NCBI GenBank assembly: GCA_964495095.1
Contig: CAZBUH010000050.1
Coordinates: forward strand, 1-13,547
Direction: 5' to 3'
Source of the DNA: CAZBUH01 sp964495095
GTDB taxonomy: Bacteria > Bacillota > Clostridia > Oscillospirales > Oscillospiraceae
DNA length: 13,547 nucleotides
The first letter of the stretch is position 1. Each line of letters begins with the position of its first letter. Under the pieces are notes generated by a model. That model did no database searches. It was given only the letters and a program-made list of their open reading frames with translations, and was not told where the DNA came from. A program made the position numbers and the translations under genes. This document shows positions 7,531 to 13,547 of the stretch, piece after piece.

Positions 7531-8249
7531 TGAAAATTTTGCCGGCAATAGATTTAAAGGACGGAAAATGCGTAAGGCTCTATAAAGGCGACTTCGGCAC
7601 GGTGCACCAGGTGGCCGAGGACCCGGTTGAGACGGCGGGCATATTCGCCGCCGCCGGGGCAAAGACGGTACATATGGTGGATTTGGACGGGGCGTTAAAC
7701 GGCGTCAGGAAAAACGGCGGGATAGTAAAGGCCGTGGCCGAAAGCTCCGGACTTAAGATAGAGCTTGGGGGCGGCATACGCACCATGGAGGATATAGACG
7801 CGGCGGACAGGCTGGGGGTCTACAGATTCGTCATAGGCTCAGCCGCCGTCTCAGACCCGGATTTTGTAAGGAGAGCCGCGGAAAAATACGGCGAGCGTGT
7901 GGCCGTGGGCATCGACGCGCAGGACGGCTTCGTGCGCACCCATGGCTGGACTGAGAACTCCGGCGTGGACGCTGTGGAGTTTGCCGTAAAAATGGAGAGC
8001 CTCGGCGTAAAGAATATAATTTTTACAGATATAGACACCGACGGCACGCTACAGGGCCCGCCCCTGGAAAAGCTCCGCGTACTGCGCAGCGCCGTAAGCT
8101 GCCTTATCACCGCTTCCGGCGGCGTGACGGATATAGACGATATCCGGGCGCTAAGAAAGGCGGGGATGGACGCCGCCATTATCGGCAAAGCCTATTACGC
8201 GGGCACGATAGATTTAAAGGAAGCTGTCCTGGAAGGCGGGGTGCAGTAA
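7530..8249 (+). CDS. hisA: ProFAR isomerase (phosphoribosylformimino-AICAR-P isomerase)
   Basis: Amadori isomerisation of ProFAR to PRFAR by a TIM barrel. 239 residues. Catalytic D8 in LPAIDLKDGKCVRL (4-17) and D129 in VGIDAQDG (126-133); W140 in THGW; phosphate-binding GGGIR (80-84) and SGGV (196-199); FTDIDTDGTLQGP (165-177). This last motif and the barrel halves separate HisA from HisF next door. Start ATG overlaps the ppa stop by one base (TGATG), so it probably relies on coupled translation; the upstream SD is weak. Confidence 0.96.
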   Translation: MKILPAIDLKDGKCVRLYKGDFGTVHQVAEDPVETAGIFAAAGAKTVHMVDLDGALNGVRKNGGIVKAVAESSGLKIELGGGIRTMEDIDAADRLGVYRFVIGSAAVSDPDFVRRAAEKYGERVAVGIDAQDGFVRTHGWTENSGVDAVEFAVKMESLGVKNIIFTDIDTDGTLQGPPLEKLRVLRSAVSCLITASGGVTDIDDIRALRKAGMDAAIIGKAYYAGTIDLKEAVLEGGVQ

Positions 8250-9005
8250 ATGCTTGCAAAGAGAATAATACCATGCCTCGACGTCAGGGACGGCAGAGTG
8301 GTAAAGGGCGTGAATTTCGTCAATATCCGGGACGCCGGGGACCCTGTTGAGCTGGCCAGATACTACAGCGACCAGGGGGCTGACGAGATAGTTTTTCTCG
8401 ATATCACCGCCACTCACGAGCACCGGGGGACGGTGGCCGACGTGGTGCGGAAAACGGCGGAGCAGGTTTTCGTCCCGCTGACCGTGGGCGGCGGAATACG
8501 CTCCATAGATGATTTCCGGGAGCTTCTGCGGGCCGGGGCGGATAAGATATCCGTAAATTCGGCGGCCGTGCGGGATAAGACCCTTATCTCCTGCGCGGCG
8601 GATATTTTCGGCAGCCAGTGCGTGGTGCTGGCCATCGACGCGAGACACGCCGGAGACGGGAAATACGAGGTGGTCATAAACGGCGGCAGGATAGGCACGG
8701 GAATCGACGCCGTGGAGTGGGCCAGAGAGGGTGAGCGCCTTGGGGCGGGGGAGATACTCCTTACCTCCATGGACGCCGACGGCACAAAGGCCGGCTTTGA
8801 TATTGAGATGACAAGGGCCATAACCTCCGCCGTGGGGATCCCGGTGATAGCCTCCGGCGGGTGCGGAAGCCTTGAGCATTTCGCGGAGGTCTTTGAGAAG
8901 GCCGGCGCGGACGCGGCCCTGGCGGCGTCGCTCTTCCACTTCGGGGAGCTGACGGTGCCGCAGGTGAAGGAATACCTGAGAGGGAGGGGGATACCGGCCA
9001 GATGA
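8250..9005 (+). CDS. hisF: Imidazole glycerol phosphate synthase, cyclase subunit
   Basis: Uses HisH-derived ammonia to convert PRFAR to imidazole glycerol phosphate and AICAR. 251 residues, normal length. The start LAKRIIPCLDVRDGRVVKG (2-20) is diagnostic; catalytic D11 and D130 (AIDARH, 128-133); FLDITATHE (49-57); phosphate loops VGGGIRS (79-85) and IASGGCGS (200-207). It begins directly after the hisA stop, with a G-rich SD just upstream. No defects seen. Confidence 0.97.
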   Translation: MLAKRIIPCLDVRDGRVVKGVNFVNIRDAGDPVELARYYSDQGADEIVFLDITATHEHRGTVADVVRKTAEQVFVPLTVGGGIRSIDDFRELLRAGADKISVNSAAVRDKTLISCAADIFGSQCVVLAIDARHAGDGKYEVVINGGRIGTGIDAVEWAREGERLGAGEILLTSMDADGTKAGFDIEMTRAITSAVGIPVIASGGCGSLEHFAEVFEKAGADAALAASLFHFGELTVPQVKEYLRGRGIPAR

Positions 9006-9331
9006 TGGATATTGACCGCCTTTTTGAAAAATCGGAGCTTATACCGGTGATAATCCAGCATGCGGAAAACAAGGATATCCTTATGCTGGGCTTTACAAAC
9101 AGGGAGGCCGTGGAGCTGACGCTCAGCACAAAGACCGCCTGGTTTTGGAGCCGCAGCCGGCAGAAGCTCTGGAATAAGGGTGAGAGCAGCGGGCATTTTC
9201 TCCATGTGAAAAAAATAGTCACCGACTGTGACACCGATACCCTTTTATATTTCTGCATACCCGACGGCCCCACGTGCCATACGGGAAATTACACATGCTT
9301 TTTTAACGATATCTGGGAGGAAGAAAAATGA
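9002..9331 (+). CDS. hisI: Phosphoribosyl-AMP cyclohydrolase
   Basis: Zinc- and magnesium-dependent opening of the purine ring of phosphoribosyl-AMP. 109 residues, a stand-alone HisI domain. Seen are the FWSRSRQKLWNKGESSG block (48-64), the metal-binding DCDTD (75-79) and zinc cysteines C92 and C99 in the TCHTGNYTCF segment (91-100), with C76 as a possible third ligand. The first ATG overlaps the hisF stop (ATGA); a second in-frame ATG at 9005 is possible. SD AGGGAGGGGG at 8981-8990. Not fused to HisE, unlike many bacteria. Confidence 0.95.
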   Translation: MMDIDRLFEKSELIPVIIQHAENKDILMLGFTNREAVELTLSTKTAWFWSRSRQKLWNKGESSGHFLHVKKIVTDCDTDTLLYFCIPDGPTCHTGNYTCFFNDIWEEEK

Positions 9332-9654
9332 GCGACACGCTTGAAAAGCTCTATGCCGTGGTAAAGGACAGACAGAAAAATCCCCAGGAGGGCTCCTATA
9401 CCTGCTATCTTTTTGAAAAGGGCATAGATAAGATACTGAAAAAAGTCGGCGAGGAGTGCAGCGAGACTATAATCGCCGCAAAAAACGGAGTAAAGGAAGA
9501 GACAGTCTATGAGACTGCCGACCTTATATACCATCTTATGGTGATGCTGGCCAGCCAGGGCATAGACATAGCCGAGGTCATGGAGGAGCTTGACAGCCGC
9601 AGCAAGAAGATAGGGAATTTAAAGCAGATGCGGGTCACGGATAAAAACACATAA
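9328..9654 (+). CDS. hisE: Phosphoribosyl-ATP pyrophosphohydrolase
   Basis: Hydrolyses phosphoribosyl-ATP to phosphoribosyl-AMP + PPi, the second pathway step. 108 residues, an all-alpha MazG-like fold. Conserved KVGEECSETIIAAKNG (about 36-51) and ETADLIYHLMVML (about 58-70) carry the Glu/Asp metal-binding residues. SD GGGAGG at 9315-9320; the start overlaps the hisI stop by 4 bp. Last gene of the operon, with the terminator hairpin beginning in its stop codon. Confidence 0.95.
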   Translation: MSDTLEKLYAVVKDRQKNPQEGSYTCYLFEKGIDKILKKVGEECSETIIAAKNGVKEETVYETADLIYHLMVMLASQGIDIAEVMEELDSRSKKIGNLKQMRVTDKNT

Positions 9655-9691
9655 AAATGCGGCGCCGGAGCTTGTCCGGCGCCGCATTTTT
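9653..9691 (+). terminator. Strong his-operon terminator, probably bidirectional
   Basis: A perfect 17-bp stem, AAAAATGCGGCGCCGGA (9653-9669) with its complement at 9675-9691, around loop GCTTG. It is GC-rich in the core and ends in five T on the + strand. The matching five A on the left become a T-run on the - strand, so it can also stop transcription of the convergent gene ending at 9713. It overlaps the hisE stop codon. Confidence 0.93.
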
Positions 9692-9712
9692 GATACCATT
9701 TCCTGAAAAATA

Positions 9713-9958
9713 TCAGTCCTCGTCGTCGTCCTCATCCTCGGGACGGTAGCGCTTTAAATATTTCGCCAGTTTTTTTACTGTATTAAAACGCTCCTCCTCC
9801 TCGTCGGCCAGATCGTTATACTGCTTTTTTATAATCGGGTCCTCGGCGTCCACGGCGCAGTGCTTATAGTCAAACATGGAGTCGTAGCACATATCCCTGT
9901 ATTCCTCTACCACCTCGTAGAGAAGCTCAAACTGCTTATCGGAAAATTCCACTATCAT
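9713..9958 (-). CDS. Small acidic protein of unknown function
   Basis: 81 residues starting MIVEFSDKQFELL, with no family I recognise. It is mostly charged and probably helical; it contains two Cys (24 and 34) and a central Glu-rich stretch DEEEERF, and ends in a run of Asp and Glu (PEDEDDDED). No signal peptide or membrane helix, so probably cytoplasmic. A clear SD, AAAGGAGC (- strand, 9966-9973), sits 7 bp before the ATG, which argues for a real gene. It starts 24 bp after the stop of the SGNH hydrolase gene and is likely co-transcribed with it. Confidence 0.75.
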   Translation of the reverse strand: MIVEFSDKQFELLYEVVEEYRDMCYDSMFDYKHCAVDAEDPIIKKQYNDLADEEEERFNTVKKLAKYLKRYRPEDEDDDED

Positions 9959-9982
9959 CGCGTATGCTCCTTTAAAGTAATC

Positions 9983-10942
9983 TCAATCCACGCTGCCGCC
10001 GGCGGGGGCGTCGGAAACGTCTATAAGATGAAAGCTTCTGTCTCTTGCGGGCCATGCGCCAACCACATGGCGCCGCAGCTTTTCAAGCCACAGCCTGTAG
10101 TAGGGCGCCTCGGGATGCACCCCGTCCCAGGTGCTGCCGTCAGGCATAAAGCCTTCGGAATCACAGAGCCAGTTGAAGGTGTCCAGGTAGTAGACCCGGT
10201 ATTCCTCCGCAAGCTCCTGGAGCACCCGGTTGTAGCCCTCGATATTGGCGCGGGTGAAGACGGAGCCGGAGGCTTCTTTTTCACGGGAGACAGAGGAGAG
10301 ACCCATAATGTAAATATCGGCCTCCGGCTGTATATCCATTACTTTTTCCAGAACGGCCCTGTACCATTCCTTAAAGCTGTCGGTACGGGTGCTCATCTCA
10401 TTTATTCCCAGCAGGATAAACACCTTGCCGTATTTTTCCTGGGCCAGCCCCTGAAGTATGGTGCCGGGGACGCCGCTGCGGAGCGTTATGGAGGTGCTGC
10501 TTGAGATGTTGAGAGTGCTCATATTTGTAGCGGCGTAGAAATCCGCGGTTTTAAGGCCGCTGTACATGCCGAAGCCGTCCATAATGGAGTTGCCGATAAA
10601 GGCGGCGTCGGAGAAAAAGTTGTCTCCGACGGAGGCGCACTCCGGGACAGGGCAGGAGTAGTCGTATTCCATCTCGGTCACGAGAGGGGGCTTTGCCCCT
10701 GTCGGTTCCGCCTCCGGGGCGGGAACAGGCTCCGGCTTTGCCGTGGGCTGGGGCGCAGGCTCCTGCGTGGCTGCGGGAGCGGACTCCTGCGTGGCTGCGG
10801 GAGCGGGCTCAGGCGTTTCGGAAGCCGCCGCCGCGCCGTCTGTACGGCGGACGGACACCGCCGCCAGCAATATTGAAGTTATGATAAGCGCCGCGGCAAG
10901 GAACGCCGCAGTGCGGGTGGTTAAGAAAAGTTTGCGGGCCAT
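9983..10942 (-). CDS. Exported or membrane-anchored SGNH/GDSL-type hydrolase
   Basis: 319 residues from ATG at 10942, chosen because GGAGGA lies 5 bp upstream; a longer form from TTG at 10990 lacks an SD and would run over the promoter. Order: short basic N-terminus, hydrophobic helix (about 11-30; anchor or signal peptide), an Ala/Pro/Glu-rich linker (about 37-82), then an SGNH hydrolase domain. Blocks seen: FIGNSIMDGFG (115-125; nucleophile S119, with GNS in place of the usual GDS), LLGINE (177-182; block III Asn181) and DGVHP (273-277; D273 and H276). Substrate unknown; relatives remove acyl groups from polysaccharides, peptidoglycan or lipids outside the cell. It resembles the kinase-like protein above in having a Pro-rich spacer outside the membrane. 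Confidence 0.85.
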   Translation of the reverse strand: MARKLFLTTRTAAFLAAALIITSILLAAVSVRRTDGAAAASETPEPAPAATQESAPAATQEPAPQPTAKPEPVPAPEAEPTGAKPPLVTEMEYDYSCPVPECASVGDNFFSDAAFIGNSIMDGFGMYSGLKTADFYAATNMSTLNISSSTSITLRSGVPGTILQGLAQEKYGKVFILLGINEMSTRTDSFKEWYRAVLEKVMDIQPEADIYIMGLSSVSREKEASGSVFTRANIEGYNRVLQELAEEYRVYYLDTFNWLCDSEGFMPDGSTWDGVHPEAPYYRLWLEKLRRHVVGAWPARDRSFHLIDVSDAPAGGSVD

Positions 10943-10991
10943 TGAAGTCCTCCAGGGGGAAATTCGTGTTATTTCGGGTTGTTTCGACAAT

Positions 10992-11020
10992 ATTATATAG
11001 CAAGGACACCGATTTGTGAA
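10992..11020 (-). promoter_or_regulatory. Promoter for the SGNH hydrolase and small acidic protein genes
   Basis: Read on the - strand: TTCACA (11020-11015, 5 of 6 to the -35 consensus), 17 bp, then TATAAT (10997-10992, perfect -10). It lies about 50 bp before the ATG at 10942, leaving a short leader that carries the GGAGGA SD. Confidence 0.8.
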
Positions 11021-11233
11021 GATGGATTTTTCCCCGGCGGGCTATTATTTTTTGCCCGGCCCCGGGGCGCAGGGCGGCAGAGCGGCCAATAAAATGCCCC
11101 ATTCGGCGGTGCAAAACGGAAAATCCGGCATACTGAATAAACTGTGAATGTCAAATTCAGTCTAAATGAATTACGGCATAAAAATATCGGGGAAACAGGC
11201 CGAATTATCGTGCGTTTTACTGTGCCCCGGCAG
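11021..11233. other. Intergenic stretch between divergent promoters
   Basis: With its flanking promoters and leaders this forms a gene-free stretch of about 350 bp (10943-11294). I see no convincing gene or RNA here. It holds a 10-bp palindrome GCCCCGGGGC (11059-11068) and a weak inverted repeat ACTGAAT/ATTCAGT (11132-11138, 11155-11161) with a 16-base loop; neither has a clear role. Confidence 0.6.
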
Positions 11234-11262
11234 TTGACTTTGCAGGAAGGGTGTATTATAAT
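11234..11262 (+). promoter_or_regulatory. Near-consensus promoter for the glycyl-radical remnant and lysA-like gene
   Basis: TTGACT (11234-11239), a 17-bp spacer and TATAAT (11257-11262). Transcription would start near 11269, about 26 nt before the ATG at 11295. The promoter looks intact even though the two genes after it are ruined, so it may now mainly serve the decarboxylase-like gene at 12232. Confidence 0.8.
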
Positions 11263-11294
11263 TTCAGTAATCATTTTTAAGATGTGGTGTTCCG

Positions 11295-11705
11295 ATGAAG
11301 CTCCCGCTTGTTATCAATATTCAAAAATATTCCATCCATGACGGCAACGGCATAAGAACCGCGATATTTTTTAAGGGCTGTCCCTTAAAATGCGCCTGGT
11401 GCCACAATCCGGAAAGCCAGCACTATTATAAGGAGGTCACCCATTTCCGCGAGAAGTGCGTACAGTGCCTCCGGTGCGTAAGGGCCTGCCCGGAGGGGGT
11501 CATAAGAATCCGGGACGGAAGAATAGAGGCGGGCGGCGAGGGCTGCGTAAAGTGCGGCGCCTGTGAAAGAGCCTGCCTCAGCAGCGCCATCGAGCTTTCC
11601 GGCAGGGAGTATACCGTGGATGAGCTTGTCCGGGAGGCGGAGCAGGACAGGATGTTCTATGAGGAGTCCGGCGGCGGAGGGAAAATACATATAATAAGCA
11701 GGTAA
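11295..11705 (+). pseudogene. Glycyl-radical-enzyme activase (radical SAM), truncated
   Basis: The first 128 residues are a clear pyruvate-formate-lyase-activase-like protein: SIHDGNGIRT (13-22), radical SAM cluster Cys 29, 33 and 36 (GCPLKCAWCHNPE), then two ferredoxin-type 4Fe-4S motifs (C55/58/61/65 and C84/87/90/94). The frame reaches ESGGG (about 124-128), where intact activases continue with a VTFSGGEP-type block. Here it turns into a few unrelated residues and stops at 11705. The missing half contains the rest of the SAM barrel, so no activity is expected. The DNA after the break belongs to the glycyl radical enzyme, so a deletion has joined the two genes near 11676-11690. Weak SD (GGTG) before the ATG. 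Confidence 0.88.
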
Positions 11706-12239
11706 AATACTTCCTGGACATAAAGATGCAGGGCAGCAACGTCATCGGGCAGATCTACGCCGAGTATATGCCGGTGCCTTTCCTCTCCATAATCACAAAC
11801 GACTGCATCTCCAAGGGTATGGACTACAACGCCGGCGGCGTCCAACGGACGGCTTGCCCATAAGCCCGTCTCGGAGGGCATCTCCCCTGAAAAGGGCGCG
11901 GACACCCACGGCCCCACCGCCGTTATAAAATCCTGCGCCAGGATGGACCACCTGAAAACAGGCGGCACACTCTTAAACCAGAAGTTTACCCCGGGAGTTC
12001 TGGAGGGGGAGCAGGGCCTTGACAATCTGGCCGGCCTTATAAGGGCGTATTTCAGCATGGACGGGCACCACATCCAGTTTAACGTAATAGACCGCGCCAC
12101 ACTTATTGCGGCCCAGAAAAACCCGGCGGAATACTGGGACCTCATCGTCCGTGTGGCCGGCTACAGCGACCATTTCAGGAACCTGAGCAAGGCGCTTCAG
12201 GATGAAATTATTGACAGAACGGAGCAGAGCTTTGAATAA
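11684..12239 (+). pseudogene. Glycyl radical enzyme remnant, probably 4-hydroxyproline-dehydratase-like (HypD-like)
   Basis: Two pieces of a glycyl radical enzyme in different frames. Piece A (about 11684-11839, codons from 11684) reads NKQVKYFLDIKMQGSNVIGQ... and on through YMPVPFLS to MDYNAGG, then hits a stop at 11861-11863. Piece B (about 11841-12239, other frame) reads NGRLAHKPVSEGISPEKGAD, KTGGTLLNQKFTPGVLEGEQ, MDGHHIQFNV and RVAGYSDHF, the last being the glycyl-radical loop, and ends normally at TAA 12237-12239. Missing are the N-terminal half with the active-site Cys loop and roughly 150 residues between YNAGG and NGR, estimated from remembered homologues. The C-terminal wording resembles HypD most, but other members of the glycerol-dehydratase-like group cannot be excluded. 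A short peptide from ATG 11943 could still be made but cannot be an enzyme. Confidence 0.85.
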
Positions 12240-13476
12240 AAAACCTTTTGTGACCTTGGAACAGGTACAGGAGATAGTAAAGGCCTACCCCACGCCGTTT
12301 CATATTTACGACGAAAAGGGCATCCGGGAGAACGCCCGGCTTGTCCGGAAGGCTTTCAGCTGGAACAAGGGCTTTAAAGAGCACTTTGCCGTAAAGGCCA
12401 CGCCCACCCCGGCTATTTTGAAGATACTCCGGGAGGAGGGCTGCGGCGTGGACTGCTCCTCCATGACGGAGCTTATGCTCTCCCAGATGTGCGGCTTTGA
12501 GGGCGGAGATATAATGTTCTCCTCAAACTGCACCCCGGCGTCGGAATTTATAAAGGCCCGGGAGCTTGGTGCCACCATAAATCTTGACGACTATACCCAT
12601 ATAGAGTTTCTGAAAAATGCCTGCGGCATACCGAAAAAGATATCCTGCCGCTATAATCCCGGAGGGAAGTTCTCTATCAGCACCCATATCATGGACAACC
12701 CCGGGGACGCCAAGTACGGCATGACAAAGGAGCAGATGATACAGGGCTTTAAGGAGCTTATGGACATGGGGGCCCAGGAGTTCGGAATCCACTCGTTCCT
12801 CGCCAGCAACACCGTGTCCAACGAGTATTATCCCACCCTGGCGAAGATACTTTTTGAGCTGGCTGTGGAGCTTAAGGAAAAAACAGGCGCACATATAACC
12901 TTTATAAACCTCTCCGGCGGCGTCGGCATACCATACCGCCCGGAGCAGGAGCCAAACGACATTATGGCGATAGGGGAGGGCGTCCGCAGGGCTTACCAGG
13001 AGATACTTGTACCGGCCGGTATGGGGGACGTGGCCCTCTGCACGGAGATGGGCAGGTTTATGCTGGGGCCTTACGGCCACCTTGTGGCCAGGGCCATCCA
13101 CGAAAAGCACATTTACAAGGAGTATATCGGCCTTGACGCATGCGCGGCAAATCTGATGCGCCCCGCCATGTACGGGGCTTACCACCATATAACGGTGCTG
13201 GGCAAGGAAAACGCGCCGTGCGACCATGTGTACGATGTGACAGGCTCTCTCTGCGAGAATAACGACAAATTTGCCGTGGACAGGGAGCTGCCGAAAATAG
13301 ATATGGGCGAATACGTTGTTATCCACGACACCGGCGCTCACGGCTATGCCATGGGCTATAATTACAACGGCAAGCTGCGCTCGGCGGAGCTTCTCCTGCG
13401 GGAGGATGGGTCGGTAAAGCTCATCCGCAGGGCGGAGACGCCGGAGGACTATTTCTCCACGATGATTTTTGACTGA
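12232..13476 (+). CDS. lysA: Diaminopimelate decarboxylase-like PLP enzyme (fold type III)
   Basis: Probably converts meso-diaminopimelate to L-lysine, or acts on a related amino acid. 414 residues from TTG at 12232 (NKKPFVTLEQ follows), chosen because GGAG at 12221-12224 is 7 bp upstream and the longer ATG at 12202 adds 10 residues encoded within the glycyl radical enzyme C-terminus and has no SD. Seen: PLP lysine K55 in FAVKATP (52-58), H187 in FGIHSF, the glycine loop LSGGVGIPY (227-235), CTEMGRFMLGP (270-280; EMGR where classical LysA has EPGR), C341-E342 in GSLCENNDK (338-346), and HDTGAHGYAMGYNYNG (365-380). The start overlaps the end of the remnant, so it was once translationally coupled to that enzyme. 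The variant motifs place it in a divergent LysA subgroup; the substrate is not proven. Confidence 0.85.
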   Translation: MNKKPFVTLEQVQEIVKAYPTPFHIYDEKGIRENARLVRKAFSWNKGFKEHFAVKATPTPAILKILREEGCGVDCSSMTELMLSQMCGFEGGDIMFSSNCTPASEFIKARELGATINLDDYTHIEFLKNACGIPKKISCRYNPGGKFSISTHIMDNPGDAKYGMTKEQMIQGFKELMDMGAQEFGIHSFLASNTVSNEYYPTLAKILFELAVELKEKTGAHITFINLSGGVGIPYRPEQEPNDIMAIGEGVRRAYQEILVPAGMGDVALCTEMGRFMLGPYGHLVARAIHEKHIYKEYIGLDACAANLMRPAMYGAYHHITVLGKENAPCDHVYDVTGSLCENNDKFAVDRELPKIDMGEYVVIHDTGAHGYAMGYNYNGKLRSAELLLREDGSVKLIRRAETPEDYFSTMIFD

Positions 13477-13519
13477 ATAAGCGGTTAAAATGACAAATCT
13501 GGTTTTAGCAGAGTATAAC

Positions 13520-13547
13520 AGACGGCCCCTGATTTTCGGGGCCGTCT
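13520..13547 (+). terminator. Probable terminator after the lysA-like gene, cut by window edge
   Basis: AGACGGCCCC (13520-13529) pairs exactly with GGGGCCGTCT (13538-13547) around an 8-base loop TGATTTTC. It lies 43 bp after the stop at 13476. The T-run that would complete a terminator lies outside the window, so the call is probable only. Confidence 0.7.

Noticed and set aside
11059..11068. Palindrome GCCCCGGGGC
   Set aside because: Short and expected by chance in a GC-rich intergenic stretch; no second copy in a meaningful place.
11132..11161. Inverted repeat ACTGAAT...ATTCAGT upstream of the glycyl-radical remnant
   Set aside because: Only 7 bp arms with a 16-base loop, AT-rich and about 70 bp before the -35; it could easily be chance.
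12523..13341. Long - strand frame opposite the lysA-like gene
   Set aside because: A shadow of GC-rich codons; no motif, while the + strand protein has a full set of PLP-enzyme motifs.

Overview
The window looks like chromosomal DNA from a GC-rich member of the Clostridia (Bacillota), probably an Oscillospirales- or Christensenellales-like anaerobe. The grounds are a PolC-type replicative polymerase, a short-form HisG with a HisZ partner, radical-SAM/glycyl-radical enzyme remnants, Shine-Dalgarno-rich gene starts and heavy use of ATA and AGG codons. The genus is a guess.

Left part (1-2838, + strand): the C-terminal quarter of DNA polymerase III PolC, ending in a sliding-clamp-binding tail. 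It is followed after 23 bp by a membrane-anchored Ser/Thr-kinase-like protein with a Thr/Pro/Glu-rich external linker and a C-terminal YARHG domain. The catalytic Asp of the kinase HxD motif is Asn, so it may be a pseudokinase.

Centre (2847-9691, + strand): a compact histidine biosynthesis operon in the order hisZ-hisG (fused), hisD, hisB, hisH, ppa, hisA, hisF, hisI, hisE. Neighbouring genes overlap by 1-4 bp or lie 0-1 bp apart. It starts at a promoter covered by a perfect 11-bp dyad (candidate operator) and ends at a strong, probably bidirectional hairpin terminator. A family I inorganic pyrophosphatase sits between hisH and hisA and is translationally coupled; it can remove the PPi released by HisG and HisE. 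hisC and a histidinol-phosphate phosphatase are not in the window.

Right-centre (9713-11020, - strand): a small acidic protein of unknown function and an exported or membrane-anchored SGNH/GDSL-type hydrolase, probably transcribed together from a good sigma-A-type promoter.

Right part (11234-13547, + strand): a near-consensus promoter now reads into a ruined glycyl-radical enzyme locus. The activase is cut at its SGGG motif and joined to an internal piece of the glycyl radical enzyme; a second internal deletion with a frameshift follows, then the intact C-terminus with the glycyl-radical loop. An intact diaminopimelate-decarboxylase-like gene overlaps the end of this remnant and is followed by a probable terminator at the window edge.

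I see no CRISPR array, tRNA, rRNA, insertion sequence or phage gene. The unusual points are the HisZ-HisG fusion, the pyrophosphatase inside the his operon, the kinase with HGN in place of HxD, the dyad on the his promoter, and the glycyl-radical enzyme ruin.
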